Shown here: positions 52,806-62,000 of the stretch, in pieces
Position numbering within the stretch: position 1 is the first letter of the stretch
Layout of the letters: the number at the start of each line of letters is the position of its first letter
Assembly: GCF_016862115.1 (NCBI RefSeq)
Contig: NZ_BOMI01000145.1
Coordinates: 43,899-107,898, forward strand
Direction: 5' to 3'
DNA length: 64,000 nt
Source: Paractinoplanes deccanensis
Lineage (GTDB): Bacteria > Actinomycetota > Actinomycetes > Mycobacteriales > Micromonosporaceae
Notes under the pieces: model-generated
What the model saw: the letters and a program-made list of their open reading frames with translations, nothing else
The model's database searches: none
Told to the model about the DNA's origin: nothing
Position numbers and translations under genes: made by a program

Positions 52806-53696
52806 ATGGCGACCGTCCGTACACCGCAGGGCATCACGCACCACCGCGCCGACGTCAACGGCACCAGCCTGCACTACGTCAGCGCCGGCACCAGCGGCTC
52901 ACCGATCCTGCTGGTCCACGGCTTTCCCGAAAGCTGGTGGGCCTTCCACAAACTGATTCCCCTGCTGGCCGCCACCCACCAGGTCTTTGCCGTGGACCTG
53001 CGCGGCTTCGGCGACTCCGGCAACGCCCCGGGGGTCTACGACAGCGCGACATCGGCCGCCGACCTGCACCACCTGATCGCTCACCTCGACGTCGGACCCG
53101 TCCATCTCACCGGACAGGACATCAGCGGAGCGACCGTCTTCCGCCTGGCCACCACGCACCCCGGGGACGTGCGCAGCCTCACCGCCATCGAGATGGGCCT
53201 GCCCGGATTCGGCCTGGAGGCGCTGGCGGACGTGACGCACGGAGGCGCCTGGCACATCGGCGTCCTCGCCGCCCCGGGCATCCCCGAGCTGCTGCTCACC
53301 GGCCGCGAGAGAGAGTTCCTCAGCCAATACGCATTCCCGTCCATGACCGCCGTACCGCAAGCGATCCTGGACATCGATATCGAGGAATTCTCTCGCGGCT
53401 ACGCACGACCCGGCGGCTGGCGCGGCGCCGCCGGCCTCTACCAGTCGATGCTGCGGGAAGGACCCGACATCAGGAAACTCGCCGAGTCGCCCGGCCTCAA
53501 CCAGCCCGTCCTCGCGGTCGGTGCCGGAGGCGGCCCGTTCACCCGCGCCACCATGTCACAGGCGGCCGCCACGCCAATCAGCTCAGTTCACTTGGACGGC
53601 GTTGGCCATTACGTCGCCATGGAAGCCCCCGGCGAACTGGCGGAAGCAATACTGAGCTTCGTCGACAACGTCGATGAGACCTCGCCCCACGCCTGA
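52806..53696 (+). CDS. Epoxide-hydrolase-like alpha/beta hydrolase
   Basis: 296 residues; GAGGAG precedes ATG 52806. The HGFPESWWAFHKLIP oxyanion region is typical of epoxide hydrolases. The nucleophile elbow is GQDISG with Asp near 104 in place of Ser, and the His is in GVGHYVAMEAPGEL (near 266). Asp-nucleophile members open epoxides or remove halogens via an ester intermediate. It is the probable target of the divergent MarR regulator. Downstream is IS remnant sequence. Confidence 0.85.
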   Translation: MATVRTPQGITHHRADVNGTSLHYVSAGTSGSPILLVHGFPESWWAFHKLIPLLAATHQVFAVDLRGFGDSGNAPGVYDSATSAADLHHLIAHLDVGPVHLTGQDISGATVFRLATTHPGDVRSLTAIEMGLPGFGLEALADVTHGGAWHIGVLAAPGIPELLLTGREREFLSQYAFPSMTAVPQAILDIDIEEFSRGYARPGGWRGAAGLYQSMLREGPDIRKLAESPGLNQPVLAVGAGGGPFTRATMSQAAATPISSVHLDGVGHYVAMEAPGELAEAILSFVDNVDETSPHA

Positions 53697-53803
53697 CCCG
53701 ACAGCAAAGCGCAGGCGCGGGAGACGCCGGCATCGGTCGCCGGCGAGCCTCAGAGGACGTCTGATTAGCGTATTTCGCGGTGTTCGAGAGTTTTGACCTT
53801 GAA

Positions 53804-53935
53804 TCATGCATCGACCCAGATCTTGGCCAAAATCGGATGGATCGTGGCGGCTTGGCCGAGCAAGGCGGTGCCGATCACGTTGTCGCTGACGCCGGCGGTG
53901 GTGACGATCACGGCGAGCAGTAGGCCGGTCAGAGC
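53804..53935 (-). pseudogene. IS5-type transposase fragment A, 3' part
   Basis: Leftward reading gives TGLLLAVIVTTAGVSDN and HPILAKIWVDA, the central DDE segment of DUF4096/IS5-group transposases. It starts directly after the end of fragment B and fits the same transposase as the 54540-54770 piece, so fragment B probably inserted between them. The remaining 107 bases to 53697 hold no gene; AGAGGACGTCTGATTAGCG at 53753 may be an IS end. Confidence 0.65.
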
Positions 53936-54428
53936 CATTCGCCGGTGATGGTGATGGTGAGAACGGCTTGGAAGCGGACGGCCAGCTTGTCGATCGGGTA
54001 GCGACACCGCGGTGGCGTTCGAGGCCGGCGATGCCGTTCTCGACGGGGTGATGTGGCCGGTAGAGGTCCTTATCGAACGCGGGTCTGGCGCGAGGCCGGC
54101 CGACCCCCAGGCGTGTCACGCCGATACGGCGAAGCACCGGGATGAACTGCGGACCGTCCCCACGATGCCCGACGGTCACCACCATCGCAAACACCTTCTG
54201 ACCCTGCTCGCGGGCCAGGTGTGTCTTCGTGGTCAGCCCGCCACGAGAACGCCCGAGGGGGTGATCGGCGGGTTCGTCGTGCGCCCCACCCCCGGATCCC
54301 GTTGATGAGCTGCCGTTTCTCCCACTTCGGCGGCCGGCCGTTCCCGACACGGCAGGCAGCAGCGGCGCCAGCCGCCGCCATTGAGCGTCGGTGAGGTCGT
54401 GCCACCTCGTCACCACCAAGGTGGCCAC
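53936..54428 (-). pseudogene. IS5-family transposase remnant B
   Basis: ATG 54428 opens MATLVVTRWHDLTDAQWRRL, a typical IS5-family start. The reading then shifts frame: GRSRGGLTTKTHLA and VFAMVVTVGHRGDGPQF mark the DDE core, and the C-terminal KLAVRFQAVLTITITGEWL is in another frame. At about 160 codons it is internally deleted, with at least two frameshifts, so it cannot make an active transposase. Confidence 0.8.
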
Positions 54429-54539
54429 GAGGTCTCCGGTATGAAGTTCTAGCTTGGTCGCTGAACCATCTACCGAGACCTCTTCAAATATCGATCACCG
54501 CCACGCCGTGACCTTCACCGGCAACCGCGACTTCTGAAG

Positions 54540-54770
54540 CACGCCTTAGACGGGCACGTTGGTGGATGTCTTCACGCTCTGCGTGTCCATGATCGATGCG
54601 GTCGGTTCGATGGCCCCAGTTGAGTTCGGTGAAGATTCCTTCTTTGCTCCATAACGCGAGATAGCTGTAGACCGTCGCGTGTGGAGGGAAGTCGTGTGGC
54701 AGGTAACGCCAGGCGATACCGGTGCGATTGACGTGCAGAATCGCGTTGAAGATCTCGCGCAGGTCGTGGG
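54540..54770 (-). pseudogene. IS5-type transposase fragment A, 5' part
   Basis: Contains LREIFNAILHVNRTGIAWRY and LPHDFPPHATVYSYLALW (DUF4096 N-terminal domain), then, in another frame, TASIMDTQSVKTSTNVPV, the first DDE aspartate segment. A short deletion with frameshift separates them. The coding continues at 53935 after remnant B. The 210 bases up to 54980 hold no intact gene. Confidence 0.75.
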
Positions 54771-54980
54771 TGGGGGTGCGGCCCGTGCGGGGTGCGGCGT
54801 TGCCGTCGTGCGGCGGGCCTGCCGCGGGCGACGCGGCGCAGCATCCGGTTGATCGCGGCCCAGCGGATGACGAATCGCTTGCGCCCGTTGATGCTCCGGG
54901 ATCCGCGGCCCACCCCACGGCCATCGCGTAGCCGAAGATCAGCGTGGACACGCCGTGCGGCGCCCCTCGGAAACACTCAC

Positions 54981-55442
54981 TCAGTCCGGGGTCCACTCGC
55001 CGATCAGATGGGGGCGGCGGCCGTCGCGCATCATTCTCAGCAACTCGGCCTGGTCAGGGGCGTAGCGGTAGACCGAGGCGTCGCGGCCGGCGTAGAAGGT
55101 GGCGCCGGGGGTGATGTAGAGGGTCAGGTGGAAGCCGTCCGTGCCGATCGGGCACAGGGCCTCGCCGGCCGTCTCGGCGCAGCGGCGGGCGACGTCCGCG
55201 TCTCGGGGTGTGGCCACGGCGGTGGGGTCGAAGCGGGTCCAGCAGTGGGCGGGCTCGCCGTGGAGTTCGATGTGGGGCTCGTGCTGCACGTGCAGGTAGG
55301 CGAACTGTGACAGGAACTCCGTCGCCGCCCGGGGCACCTCGAAGCCGGCTGCGCGCAGCGTGGCGGCGACGCCGGTCACGTCGACGCGGCGGCCGGGGGT
55401 CCAGCCCGCCGACGAGAGCATGCCGACCAGGTCCCCGGGCAT
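54981..55442 (-). CDS. SUKH-3 family immunity-type protein
   Basis: About 153 residues from ATG 55442 (GTG 55460 is possible). The SUKH-3 pattern is visible: LSSAGWTPGRRVDV, LRAAGFEVPRAATEFLSQF, a FDPTAVAT segment, EALCPIGTDG and ATFYAGRDASVYRYAPDQ. SUKH proteins neutralise polymorphic nuclease or other toxins and are found next to toxin genes. Here its immediate neighbours are an IS remnant and a divergent Nudix gene. The RHS toxin lies 3.6 kb away, so it may be an orphan immunity gene. Confidence 0.78.
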   Translation of the reverse strand: MPGDLVGMLSSAGWTPGRRVDVTGVAATLRAAGFEVPRAATEFLSQFAYLHVQHEPHIELHGEPAHCWTRFDPTAVATPRDADVARRCAETAGEALCPIGTDGFHLTLYITPGATFYAGRDASVYRYAPDQAELLRMMRDGRRPHLIGEWTPD

Positions 55443-55566
55443 CGCGTCCACGCACACCACCTCGACAGGTCGGTTGCCTGCCGGCCAAGGCTATCGCCGG
55501 GGACAGCACCGCGGGGAGCAGGGCAAGCGGATCTGTCGATGTCCACCGGGCGGATAGCCTGGCGCG

Positions 55567-56040
55567 GTGACCGAGGACTTCACCGCCACGCTGCCCCGCA
55601 AGCGCATGGGGGCCGGCGCGCTGCTGACCGACGGCAACGGCCGGGTGCTGCTGGTCGAGCCGGTCTACAAGGACTACTGGGAGATCCCCGGCGGTGCCGT
55701 CGAGGCGGACGAGTCCCCGTACGCGGCGGTGGTGCGCGAGCTCGAGGAGGAGCTCGGCCTGCCCGTGAAGCCGGGCCGTCTGCTGGTCACCGACTGGGTG
55801 CCGCCCCGCGCCGGCCGCACCGAGGGGCTGATGCTGCTCTACGACGGCGGCGTCCTCACCCCCGCGCAGACCGAGCGGATCCGCCTGCCCGCCGGCGAGC
55901 TGCGCGGCTGGGCCTGGTGCACCGAACGGGAAGCCGCCGGCCGCCTGTCGCCCCTGCTGGCCCGGCGCATCGCCGCCGCGGTCCGCGCCCGCGCCGAGGG
56001 CACGGCCGTCTACCTGGAGAACGGCGTCTTCGTCGCCTGA
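55567..56040 (+). CDS. Nudix hydrolase
   Basis: 157 residues from GTG 55567. The Nudix box is complete: GGAVEADESPYAAVVRELEEELGL, landmarks GGAVEADES and RELEEELG supply the metal-binding Glu residues. It opens with KRMGAGALLTDGNGRVLLV. Nudix enzymes hydrolyse nucleoside diphosphates linked to other groups; substrate unknown. Divergent from the SUKH-3 gene. Confidence 0.9.
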   Translation: MTEDFTATLPRKRMGAGALLTDGNGRVLLVEPVYKDYWEIPGGAVEADESPYAAVVRELEEELGLPVKPGRLLVTDWVPPRAGRTEGLMLLYDGGVLTPAQTERIRLPAGELRGWAWCTEREAAGRLSPLLARRIAAAVRARAEGTAVYLENGVFVA

Positions 56041-56158
56041 CGCGGCCTCTGCCCGAGTCGGTCCGGCGCCGGCCGAGCAGGTCACCGCAGTGGTCCTCGA
56101 CGACCGGCAACCGGCCAGCCGCGAGGCCAGCTTCGGCCATGGTGACGGGTGATGAGGA

Positions 56159-56177
56159 GGGACCGCGACGTGGTCCC
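56159..56177 (-). terminator. Weak hairpin between Nudix and SARP genes
   Basis: A 6-base stem (GGGACC/GGTCCC) closes a 7-base loop, ending 3 bases from the SARP stop at 56180. It is short, so termination is uncertain. Confidence 0.3.
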
Positions 56178-56179
56178 AA

Positions 56180-57463
56180 CTACGCCGCGCCGGCCCGGAG
56201 GGTGTGGCGGGTCAGGGCCACCTGCGGCACCTCCAGCGGCATCCGCAGGGGGGCCTGGCTGGTGACCAGCAGGGCAGAGCCGTGCCGGGCCGGGATGAGC
56301 GGCCACACCTGTTCGGTGGCGGCCGCGCCGTCGACCACGATCAGGACGCGGCGGGTGGCGAGCAGCGAGCGGTAGCGGCCGAGGCGTTCGTCCGGCTGGT
56401 CGGGCACCTCGGCGGGTGGGACGCCCAAGGCGCGCAGCACCCGGCCCATCAGATCGGCCGCCGAGAGGTGCGGGCCGGCCACCGTGATGAAGATCTGGCC
56501 GTCCGGGAAGGTCTCCGCGAGCCGGTGGCCGGCCCGGGTGACCAGCGCCGACTTGCCGCTGCCCGGCGGGCCGTGCAGGACCACGGCGGCGGGGGTGCGC
56601 TCGCCGTGCTCGGGGCGCGCCGCGGCCAGCAGCGCGGTCAGCTCGCGGGAGCGGCCGGGCGGCAGCGCCGGGTCGGGGGGAAGCTCGCGGGGGATCGCCG
56701 GCGCCCGGCCCCGCGCGGGCGGGTCGAGCAGGGGCGCGCGCTCCAGCATCGCCACGTGCAGCCGGGTCAGCTCGGCGCCCGGGTCGACACCGAGCTGGGC
56801 GTGCAGGGCCGCCTGCGCCTCGCGGTAGGCGGACAGGGCCGCCGCCAGGTCGCCGGCGCGGTAGTGCGCCAGCATGAGCTGCGACCAGGCCCGCTCGCGC
56901 AGCGGGTGGGCGGCGAGGTGGTCACGCAGCATCGGCGCCAGCTCGCCGGTGTGGCCCAGCTCCAGGCGGGCCTCGGCGAGGTCCTCGACGACCCGCAGCC
57001 GTTCCGACTCCAGGCCGGCGAGCAGCACGTCCAGCGCCGCCCCGCGCGGCAGGCCCTGCCCGGCGGGCCCGCGCCAGAGCGACAGCGCGGCCGCCAGGTC
57101 GGGCTCCGCCTGACCGGCGTCACCCCGGGCGAGGGCGCCGCGGCCGCGCTCGGCTCGCCGGCGGAACTCGGTCACATCCAGCTCGTGCGGGGCCAGGTTC
57201 AGCTGGTAGGCGCCGTGCCGCGACACGATCCGGGTGCCGAGCGTGTGGCGCAGGGCCGCGACGTGGTTGCGGATGTTCGCGATCGCGGAGGCCGGCGGCC
57301 GGCCGGTCCAGAGCAGTTCGGTGAGCCGGCCGAGCGGCACCGGCCGGTTGACCTCCAGCGCGAGCACGGTGAGCACCGCCCGGCGCTTGGCCGGGCCCGG
57401 CGCCGCCACTCCACCGTCGCCCCGTAACTCCACCGGCCCCAGCAAGCAGACCTCGACGGACAT
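56180..57463 (-). CDS. SARP/BTAD regulator with truncated NB-ARC
   Basis: 427 residues from ATG 57463, after GGGGGA. Order: winged HTH (about 15-95, PAKRRAVLTVLALEVNRPVP), BTAD (about 100-245, LAAALSLWRGPAGQGLP ... LHAQLGVDPGAELTRLH), linker with Pro-rich segment, then NTPase start with Walker A GPPGSGKSAL near 300 and Walker-B-like RRVLIVVDGA near 370. AfsR-type proteins continue for hundreds more residues with the rest of NB-ARC and TPRs; this ends at ALTRHTLRAGAA. It may be a natural short form or a 3' truncation. SARPs activate secondary-metabolism genes, but none lies nearby. Confidence 0.83.
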   Translation of the reverse strand: MSVEVCLLGPVELRGDGGVAAPGPAKRRAVLTVLALEVNRPVPLGRLTELLWTGRPPASAIANIRNHVAALRHTLGTRIVSRHGAYQLNLAPHELDVTEFRRRAERGRGALARGDAGQAEPDLAAALSLWRGPAGQGLPRGAALDVLLAGLESERLRVVEDLAEARLELGHTGELAPMLRDHLAAHPLRERAWSQLMLAHYRAGDLAAALSAYREAQAALHAQLGVDPGAELTRLHVAMLERAPLLDPPARGRAPAIPRELPPDPALPPGRSRELTALLAAARPEHGERTPAAVVLHGPPGSGKSALVTRAGHRLAETFPDGQIFITVAGPHLSAADLMGRVLRALGVPPAEVPDQPDERLGRYRSLLATRRVLIVVDGAAATEQVWPLIPARHGSALLVTSQAPLRMPLEVPQVALTRHTLRAGAA

Positions 57464-57587
57464 CAATCCCCCTTTGACGGACCCCAGATTAGGAAGCCGC
57501 ACAGTGGGAATCAACGCGATACCGGGCATTCGCGCAGTGAGCAATCTCAACCAGTCAGCGGGCCCTTTCGAGTAACAAAAACGGCCG

Positions 57588-58496
57588 TTACGACGCTGCG
57601 CATTTCGCGATGATCCGGAAGGCCAGATCGGCGAGATCGTCGCCGCCGATGTCGCGCAGGACGGCGCGGACGAAGACGCCGGTGGAGCCGGGCTCGAACC
57701 ACGGATTGCCGGTGATGTCGCGCAGCAGCCACCGCAGGTCACCGGCGGCCGCCGAGCCGTCGCCCTCCAGCGCCGCCAGCACCCGGGCCGCGACCGGGCC
57801 GAACCGCGGCACCGCGAGCACCTCGCCGGGCGGGAACGACACGTCCTCCAGGAAGCAGTTGCGGAACTCCACGTCGTCGAGCCGGGCGCCGGTGAAGTCG
57901 ACGCCGCGCATCGGCCCGGCCGCGGGTGAGCCGGCCAGGTCCCGGCCGTCGAAGACCACCCGGCGCAGCGGCCCGGCGAAGACCGTGCCGGTGATGCGGC
58001 ACTGGTGGAACTCGACGCCGTCGAGCCGGGCGGACGAGAAGTCGCAGCGGTCGAAGTACGCCTGGTGGGGGTGGCAGCCGCGCAGGTCGGCCCGGGTGAA
58101 GGTGACCTCGCTCCAGCCGTTCATCCGGTCCGGGTCGCCGGTGCCGAGGGCGGCGCCGGTCAGGACGGCCCGGGTGAAGTCGCTGCGGCTGACCATCGTG
58201 GTGTCGACCCGCCAGTCCCGCAGGTTGGCGCCGGTGAACCGGCAACCGGTCACGACGCAGCGTTCGAGGACCAGGCCGGGCAGCTGGGCGTGGCTGAGGT
58301 CCACATCGGTGAGCCGGACGCCGGCGAGCACGTTGTCGAGCGGCACGGTGTCCGGCATGACGAAGCCGCGCAGGTCGGCACGGCCCTGGGCGTCCCGGTC
58401 GAGGGGCGCCCCGGCGCGCAGGCGGGCGAGCACGCCGGCGGCCGCGCTCCGTCCCGCCGGGGTGCGCCAGCGGTCGACCAGGGCGGCCCTGGTCAC
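57588..58496 (-). CDS. Pentapeptide-repeat protein
   Basis: 302 residues; GTG 58496 overlaps the upstream stop (GTGA). From about residue 45 there are A-D/N-L-x-x type repeats: GRADLRGF, VLAGVRLTDVDLSHAQL, GCRFTGANLRDWRV, FTRADLRGCHPHQAYFDR, VDFTGARLDDVEFRN. They form a right-handed beta-helix; some members mimic DNA or block gyrase inhibitors. The final 80 residues are globular (AARVLAALEGDGSAAAG ... AFRIIAKCAAS). Co-transcribed with the DUF2617-like gene. Confidence 0.83.
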   Translation of the reverse strand: MTRAALVDRWRTPAGRSAAAGVLARLRAGAPLDRDAQGRADLRGFVMPDTVPLDNVLAGVRLTDVDLSHAQLPGLVLERCVVTGCRFTGANLRDWRVDTTMVSRSDFTRAVLTGAALGTGDPDRMNGWSEVTFTRADLRGCHPHQAYFDRCDFSSARLDGVEFHQCRITGTVFAGPLRRVVFDGRDLAGSPAAGPMRGVDFTGARLDDVEFRNCFLEDVSFPPGEVLAVPRFGPVAARVLAALEGDGSAAAGDLRWLLRDITGNPWFEPGSTGVFVRAVLRDIGGDDLADLAFRIIAKCAAS

Positions 58497-58990
58497 GGCC
58501 GGGGCACCGTCAGGGAGGACTTCGTCGTCAGGACGTGGCCGGCGGCGGGGAACGTGTGGGTGGTGGACCAGCGCAGGCTGCGGGGCGCGCCGCGCAGCTC
58601 CACCTGGATCTCGGCGATGCCGTCCGGGTCGCCGGGGAAGACCGCCCGCAGGGTGCCCGGCTTCTCCTGCCACGCGCCGGCGTAGAGCTCGCGCAGGTCG
58701 CGCACCTTGCGCGGGCTCTCGGTGACCTCGCCCTGGAAGCGGTAGTCGCGCCCGGCGATGCGCTCCTCGACCGTGCCGCCCACCGGGTGGCCGGCCGGCG
58801 TCCGGGCGACGGTCTCGACGATCCGCCCGTCCGGGGTGCTGATCACGACTTGATGCCCCGTCTCCAGCAGGCGCAGCTGCACACCGGCGTCCAGGTCGAG
58901 CACGGCCAGGGCGGGCAGCGGATCGGAACCCAGATCGAGGCGCAGGTCCACCGTGGAGCCGGCACGCGCGAAATCGATGGTGACGATCAC
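58493..58990 (-). CDS. DUF2617-like protein
   Basis: 165 residues from GTG 58990. Segments TVDLRLDLGSDPLPALAVLD, VEERIAGRDYRFQGEVTE, LRAVFPGDPDGIAEIQV and RWSTTHTFPAAGHVLTTKS match the order I associate with DUF2617, a family of unknown function in actinobacteria. The start is supported by a TATACT box whose last base is 7 bases before it, pointing to a leaderless message. It is the first gene downstream of the RHS toxin gene but a terminator separates them, so an immunity role is possible but not indicated. Confidence 0.55.
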   Translation of the reverse strand: MIVTIDFARAGSTVDLRLDLGSDPLPALAVLDLDAGVQLRLLETGHQVVISTPDGRIVETVARTPAGHPVGGTVEERIAGRDYRFQGEVTESPRKVRDLRELYAGAWQEKPGTLRAVFPGDPDGIAEIQVELRGAPRSLRWSTTHTFPAAGHVLTTKSSLTVPRP

Positions 58991-58996
58991 CGATGC

Positions 58997-59002
58997 AGTA
59001 TA
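58997..59002 (-). promoter_or_regulatory. -10 box of the DUF2617-like gene
   Basis: TATACT reads leftward and ends 7 bases from GTG 58990, a spacing that predicts a leaderless transcript. The -35 candidate (GTTCTT near 59020-59025) is weak. Confidence 0.5.
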
Positions 59003-59037
59003 GAGGGCTTTGCCCCAAAAAGAACCCTGAAAAGAGA

Positions 59038-59075
59038 GCGGCCGGACCGGGGAGGGGGTCCCCCGGCCCGGCCGC
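59038..59075 (-). terminator. Terminator after the RHS gene
   Basis: An 8-base outer stem (59038-59045 with 59068-59075) and a 6-base inner stem (59047-59052 with 59061-59066) are separated by one mismatch. It follows the RHS stop at 59080 by 5 bases. Confidence 0.8.
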
Positions 59076-59079
59076 CCGA

Positions 59080-62000
59080 TCAACCGGTGAACAAGCCCGT
59101 TCCTATGCCGAACGGTTTCTTGTATCGCCGGGTGTGCGGAATCCAGTCCGCCTTCGTGGTGACGTCCCACCACCGCCCCGTCAGGGCGTCGTGGAAGTCC
59201 GGTCCGCGCTCACCGGACTTCGTGATGTAGAGCAACTTGTTGAGGTACGGGTCCTTCGCGACGGCCCCCTTCACCGCCGCGTCGATCCGCTGACCCCGGA
59301 ACGCCGCGTACAGCACGTTCCACCGCTGGTCGTCACCGCGGGCTCCCACCCTGCGCAGCGCGTTCTTCTGGCGGGTCGTGAAGTCGAGCTCCCCCGCCTC
59401 GAACCTGCGCACGGCGTCGTCCACGTGGGCCTGCAACTTCTGCGTGACGATGTCGCAGTTGTGGACGAGCAGCGAGGTCTTCCCCGCCAGGATGTAGTAG
59501 TTGTGCTGCCCCTCGACGGTGAGGTTGTGCACCCGTTCCGACCGCGTGTGCTTGGTGATCGCGGTGATCTGCACCCACGTGCCGGAGCCGGTCTGGAGCC
59601 ACATGCCCGGCTTGAGCGTGGAGCCCTCGACCCAGCGGCCCACGTCCGGCAGCCAGAACAGGTGCGCCGCCGTGGAGGTGAAGCTGCCGTCCTTGCCGTC
59701 GGCCCGGACGGAGACCGTCACCAGCTTCTTGGTGCCCGCGTGGCTGCGGACGTCGCTGACCGGGCGCGCCTGGTTCTCGCCGGTCTCCACGTCGGTGGAC
59801 AGGACCTGGTCGCCCAGCTCCAGATCCTCGATCGCCTTGGTGCTGCCGTCGGCGAGCACCACCCGGGTGCCCGGCACGAAGCTGTTGCACTTCGTCGGCG
59901 CCGGCGCCTTCGGGGTCTCGGGCGCCTTGGTCGCCCCCGGTGCCTTGGGGGTGTCCGGCGCCTTGGGAACGTCGGGCGCCTTCGGCACGCTCGGCGTGCT
60001 CGGTGCGTCCGGTGCCTTCGGCGGGATGGCGTTGTCGACGGCGCGCCGGGTGTCGTTCGCCGTGTCCATGGCGTCCACGGCCTTGCCGGCGTACCGGGCT
60101 CCCTTGGCCGCCGTGGCCGCGTATCCGGCCAGCGGGATGGCCGAGGCCATCGAGAGGGCGCCGTCGACGTAGTTGCCCTCGGCCATGTACCAGATGCCGT
60201 TGGCGACGTCGGCGACCTCACCGACCACCGGGATCAGGCCGACCACGTCGAGCGCGGCGTGGCCCAGGTCGGACAGGGACATGCCGAACAGGTGGCCGTC
60301 CAGCTCCACGAAGCTGATCGGGTTGCCGCCGGCGAACGAGTAGCGGTTGTTGAGGAACGGGTCCGCGGTGAGGCCCATGTCGGCCAGGGCGCCGCCGTAG
60401 TAGTCCCGGGTCAGGAACCGGTTCAGGCCCGGGTCGTAGTTGCGGAAGCCCATGTCGTACGTGCCGGAGCCCGAGTCCCAGCGGGAGGCGTTGAACCGGA
60501 ACTCGTTGTACGGCTCCTCCTCCTCGCCACCGGCGCCCGGCTTGTCGGCGCCGCTGAACTGCGACTCGTCGTTCTCGCCGTACGCGGTGTAGCCGTACGT
60601 GGCACGCGTCTTGCCGTCGTCCTTGGTGATCGCGATGACGTCGCCGCGCGGCCGGTAGGTGTACTGCGAGTACTCCTTCGTCCCGTCGTCTTTGTGCTTG
60701 ATCTGGGTCAGCTTCTGACCCCACGGCGAGTACTGGTACGACGTCTTCGCCTTGCCGCCGACCTCCTCGCGCAGCACCTGCTCGTCCATGCCGAGATAGG
60801 TGAACGCCGTGGTCTTGCCGGCCGACGTCCGCGAGCTCGTCCGGTCGAACGGGTCGTAGACGTAGGTGGTCGACTTCGCGGTGGTCCCCGAGCCGGCGGT
60901 CGCCTTGACCGTCCGGTCGAAGCCGTCGTAGTAGTACTTCTCCACCCGCTGGCCACCGATCGTCACGGTGTCCAGCCGGCCCAGCGGGTCGTAGTTGTAG
61001 GTGGACGTGATGCCGCCCGCGGTGGCCGAGTGCAGCCGGTTGCGGTCGTACTTGTTGGTGCTCGTCGCGCCCGCCACGGTCTGCGACACGACGTTGCCGT
61101 TCGCGTCGTAGAGGTACGTCTCGGTCGCCGAGCTGTCCCCGGTCTTGGTGAGCTTGGCGATCCGGTCCTGCGGGTCGTAGTCGAAGGTGTAGGTGTTGTC
61201 GATGTAGTCCGCCGAGTTGTCGGCGTTCATCAGCTTCAGCACGTCCTTCGACGGGGTGCCGTTGGCGCCGTACTCGAGCGTGTGCTCGGCGACCACGGCG
61301 CCGGCGGAGGTCTTCTCCACCTGGTGCTTGGCGTTGCCGTCCAGGTAGTACTCCAGGTCCACGGTGTTGCCGTTCGGCTTGACCTGCTTGAGCAGCTCGC
61401 CCCGCGCGGTGTAGGTGAACGTGGAGATCTGCTGGTTGCCGGCCGACGGCGAGTCGGCGTTGGTCACCTTGGCGACCATGTCCCGCACGTCGTACTCGAC
61501 CTTCGACCAGGTGAGGTCGTGGGTCGTGGTGAGCGGGTTGCCGTTCTCGTCGTACGTCAGCGCCGTGGTGTTCTTGACCGTGCCGGCGGCGATCTCCTCG
61601 ACCTTGCTGATCTGGTTGAGCTCGTCGTAGCCGATCCGGTAGGCGTCCGTCTTCGCGCCCGGGCTGAGGTCCTTGACCTCGGTCATCAACCCGTTCGCGT
61701 TGTACGAGTAGGTGAACTCCTTCTTCTCGTTGTCGGTCTCACCGGCGTTGCTGCGCACCAGCTTGACCGCGTCGGCCACCACCCGGCCGGTGGCCTGGTC
61801 GGTGAGCGTGATCTTCTGCGGCGCGTCCTCGGTGAAGGTGTAGCTGCCGAGGCTCACCCAGGTGCCGGCGGCGGTGGTCTGGTTGACCGTCTTGACCGCG
61901 GTGCCGGTCGAGTGGGTGACCGTGAACTTGGCGTCCGTGGCCGCCCCGCTGACCTGCGGGTAGTACGCGAACACCTCGTACGTGCCGTCGCGCGGGATGT

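Noticed and set aside
54572..54976. 134-codon leftward frame in the IS region
   Set aside because: It overlaps the recognisable transposase frames and has only shadow-like composition.
53697..54980. Active mobile element
   Set aside because: Every transposase piece is frameshifted or deleted, and matching terminal repeats were not found.
56180..58990. Secondary-metabolite cluster around the SARP gene
   Set aside because: No polyketide, peptide synthetase, terpene or tailoring genes lie nearby.
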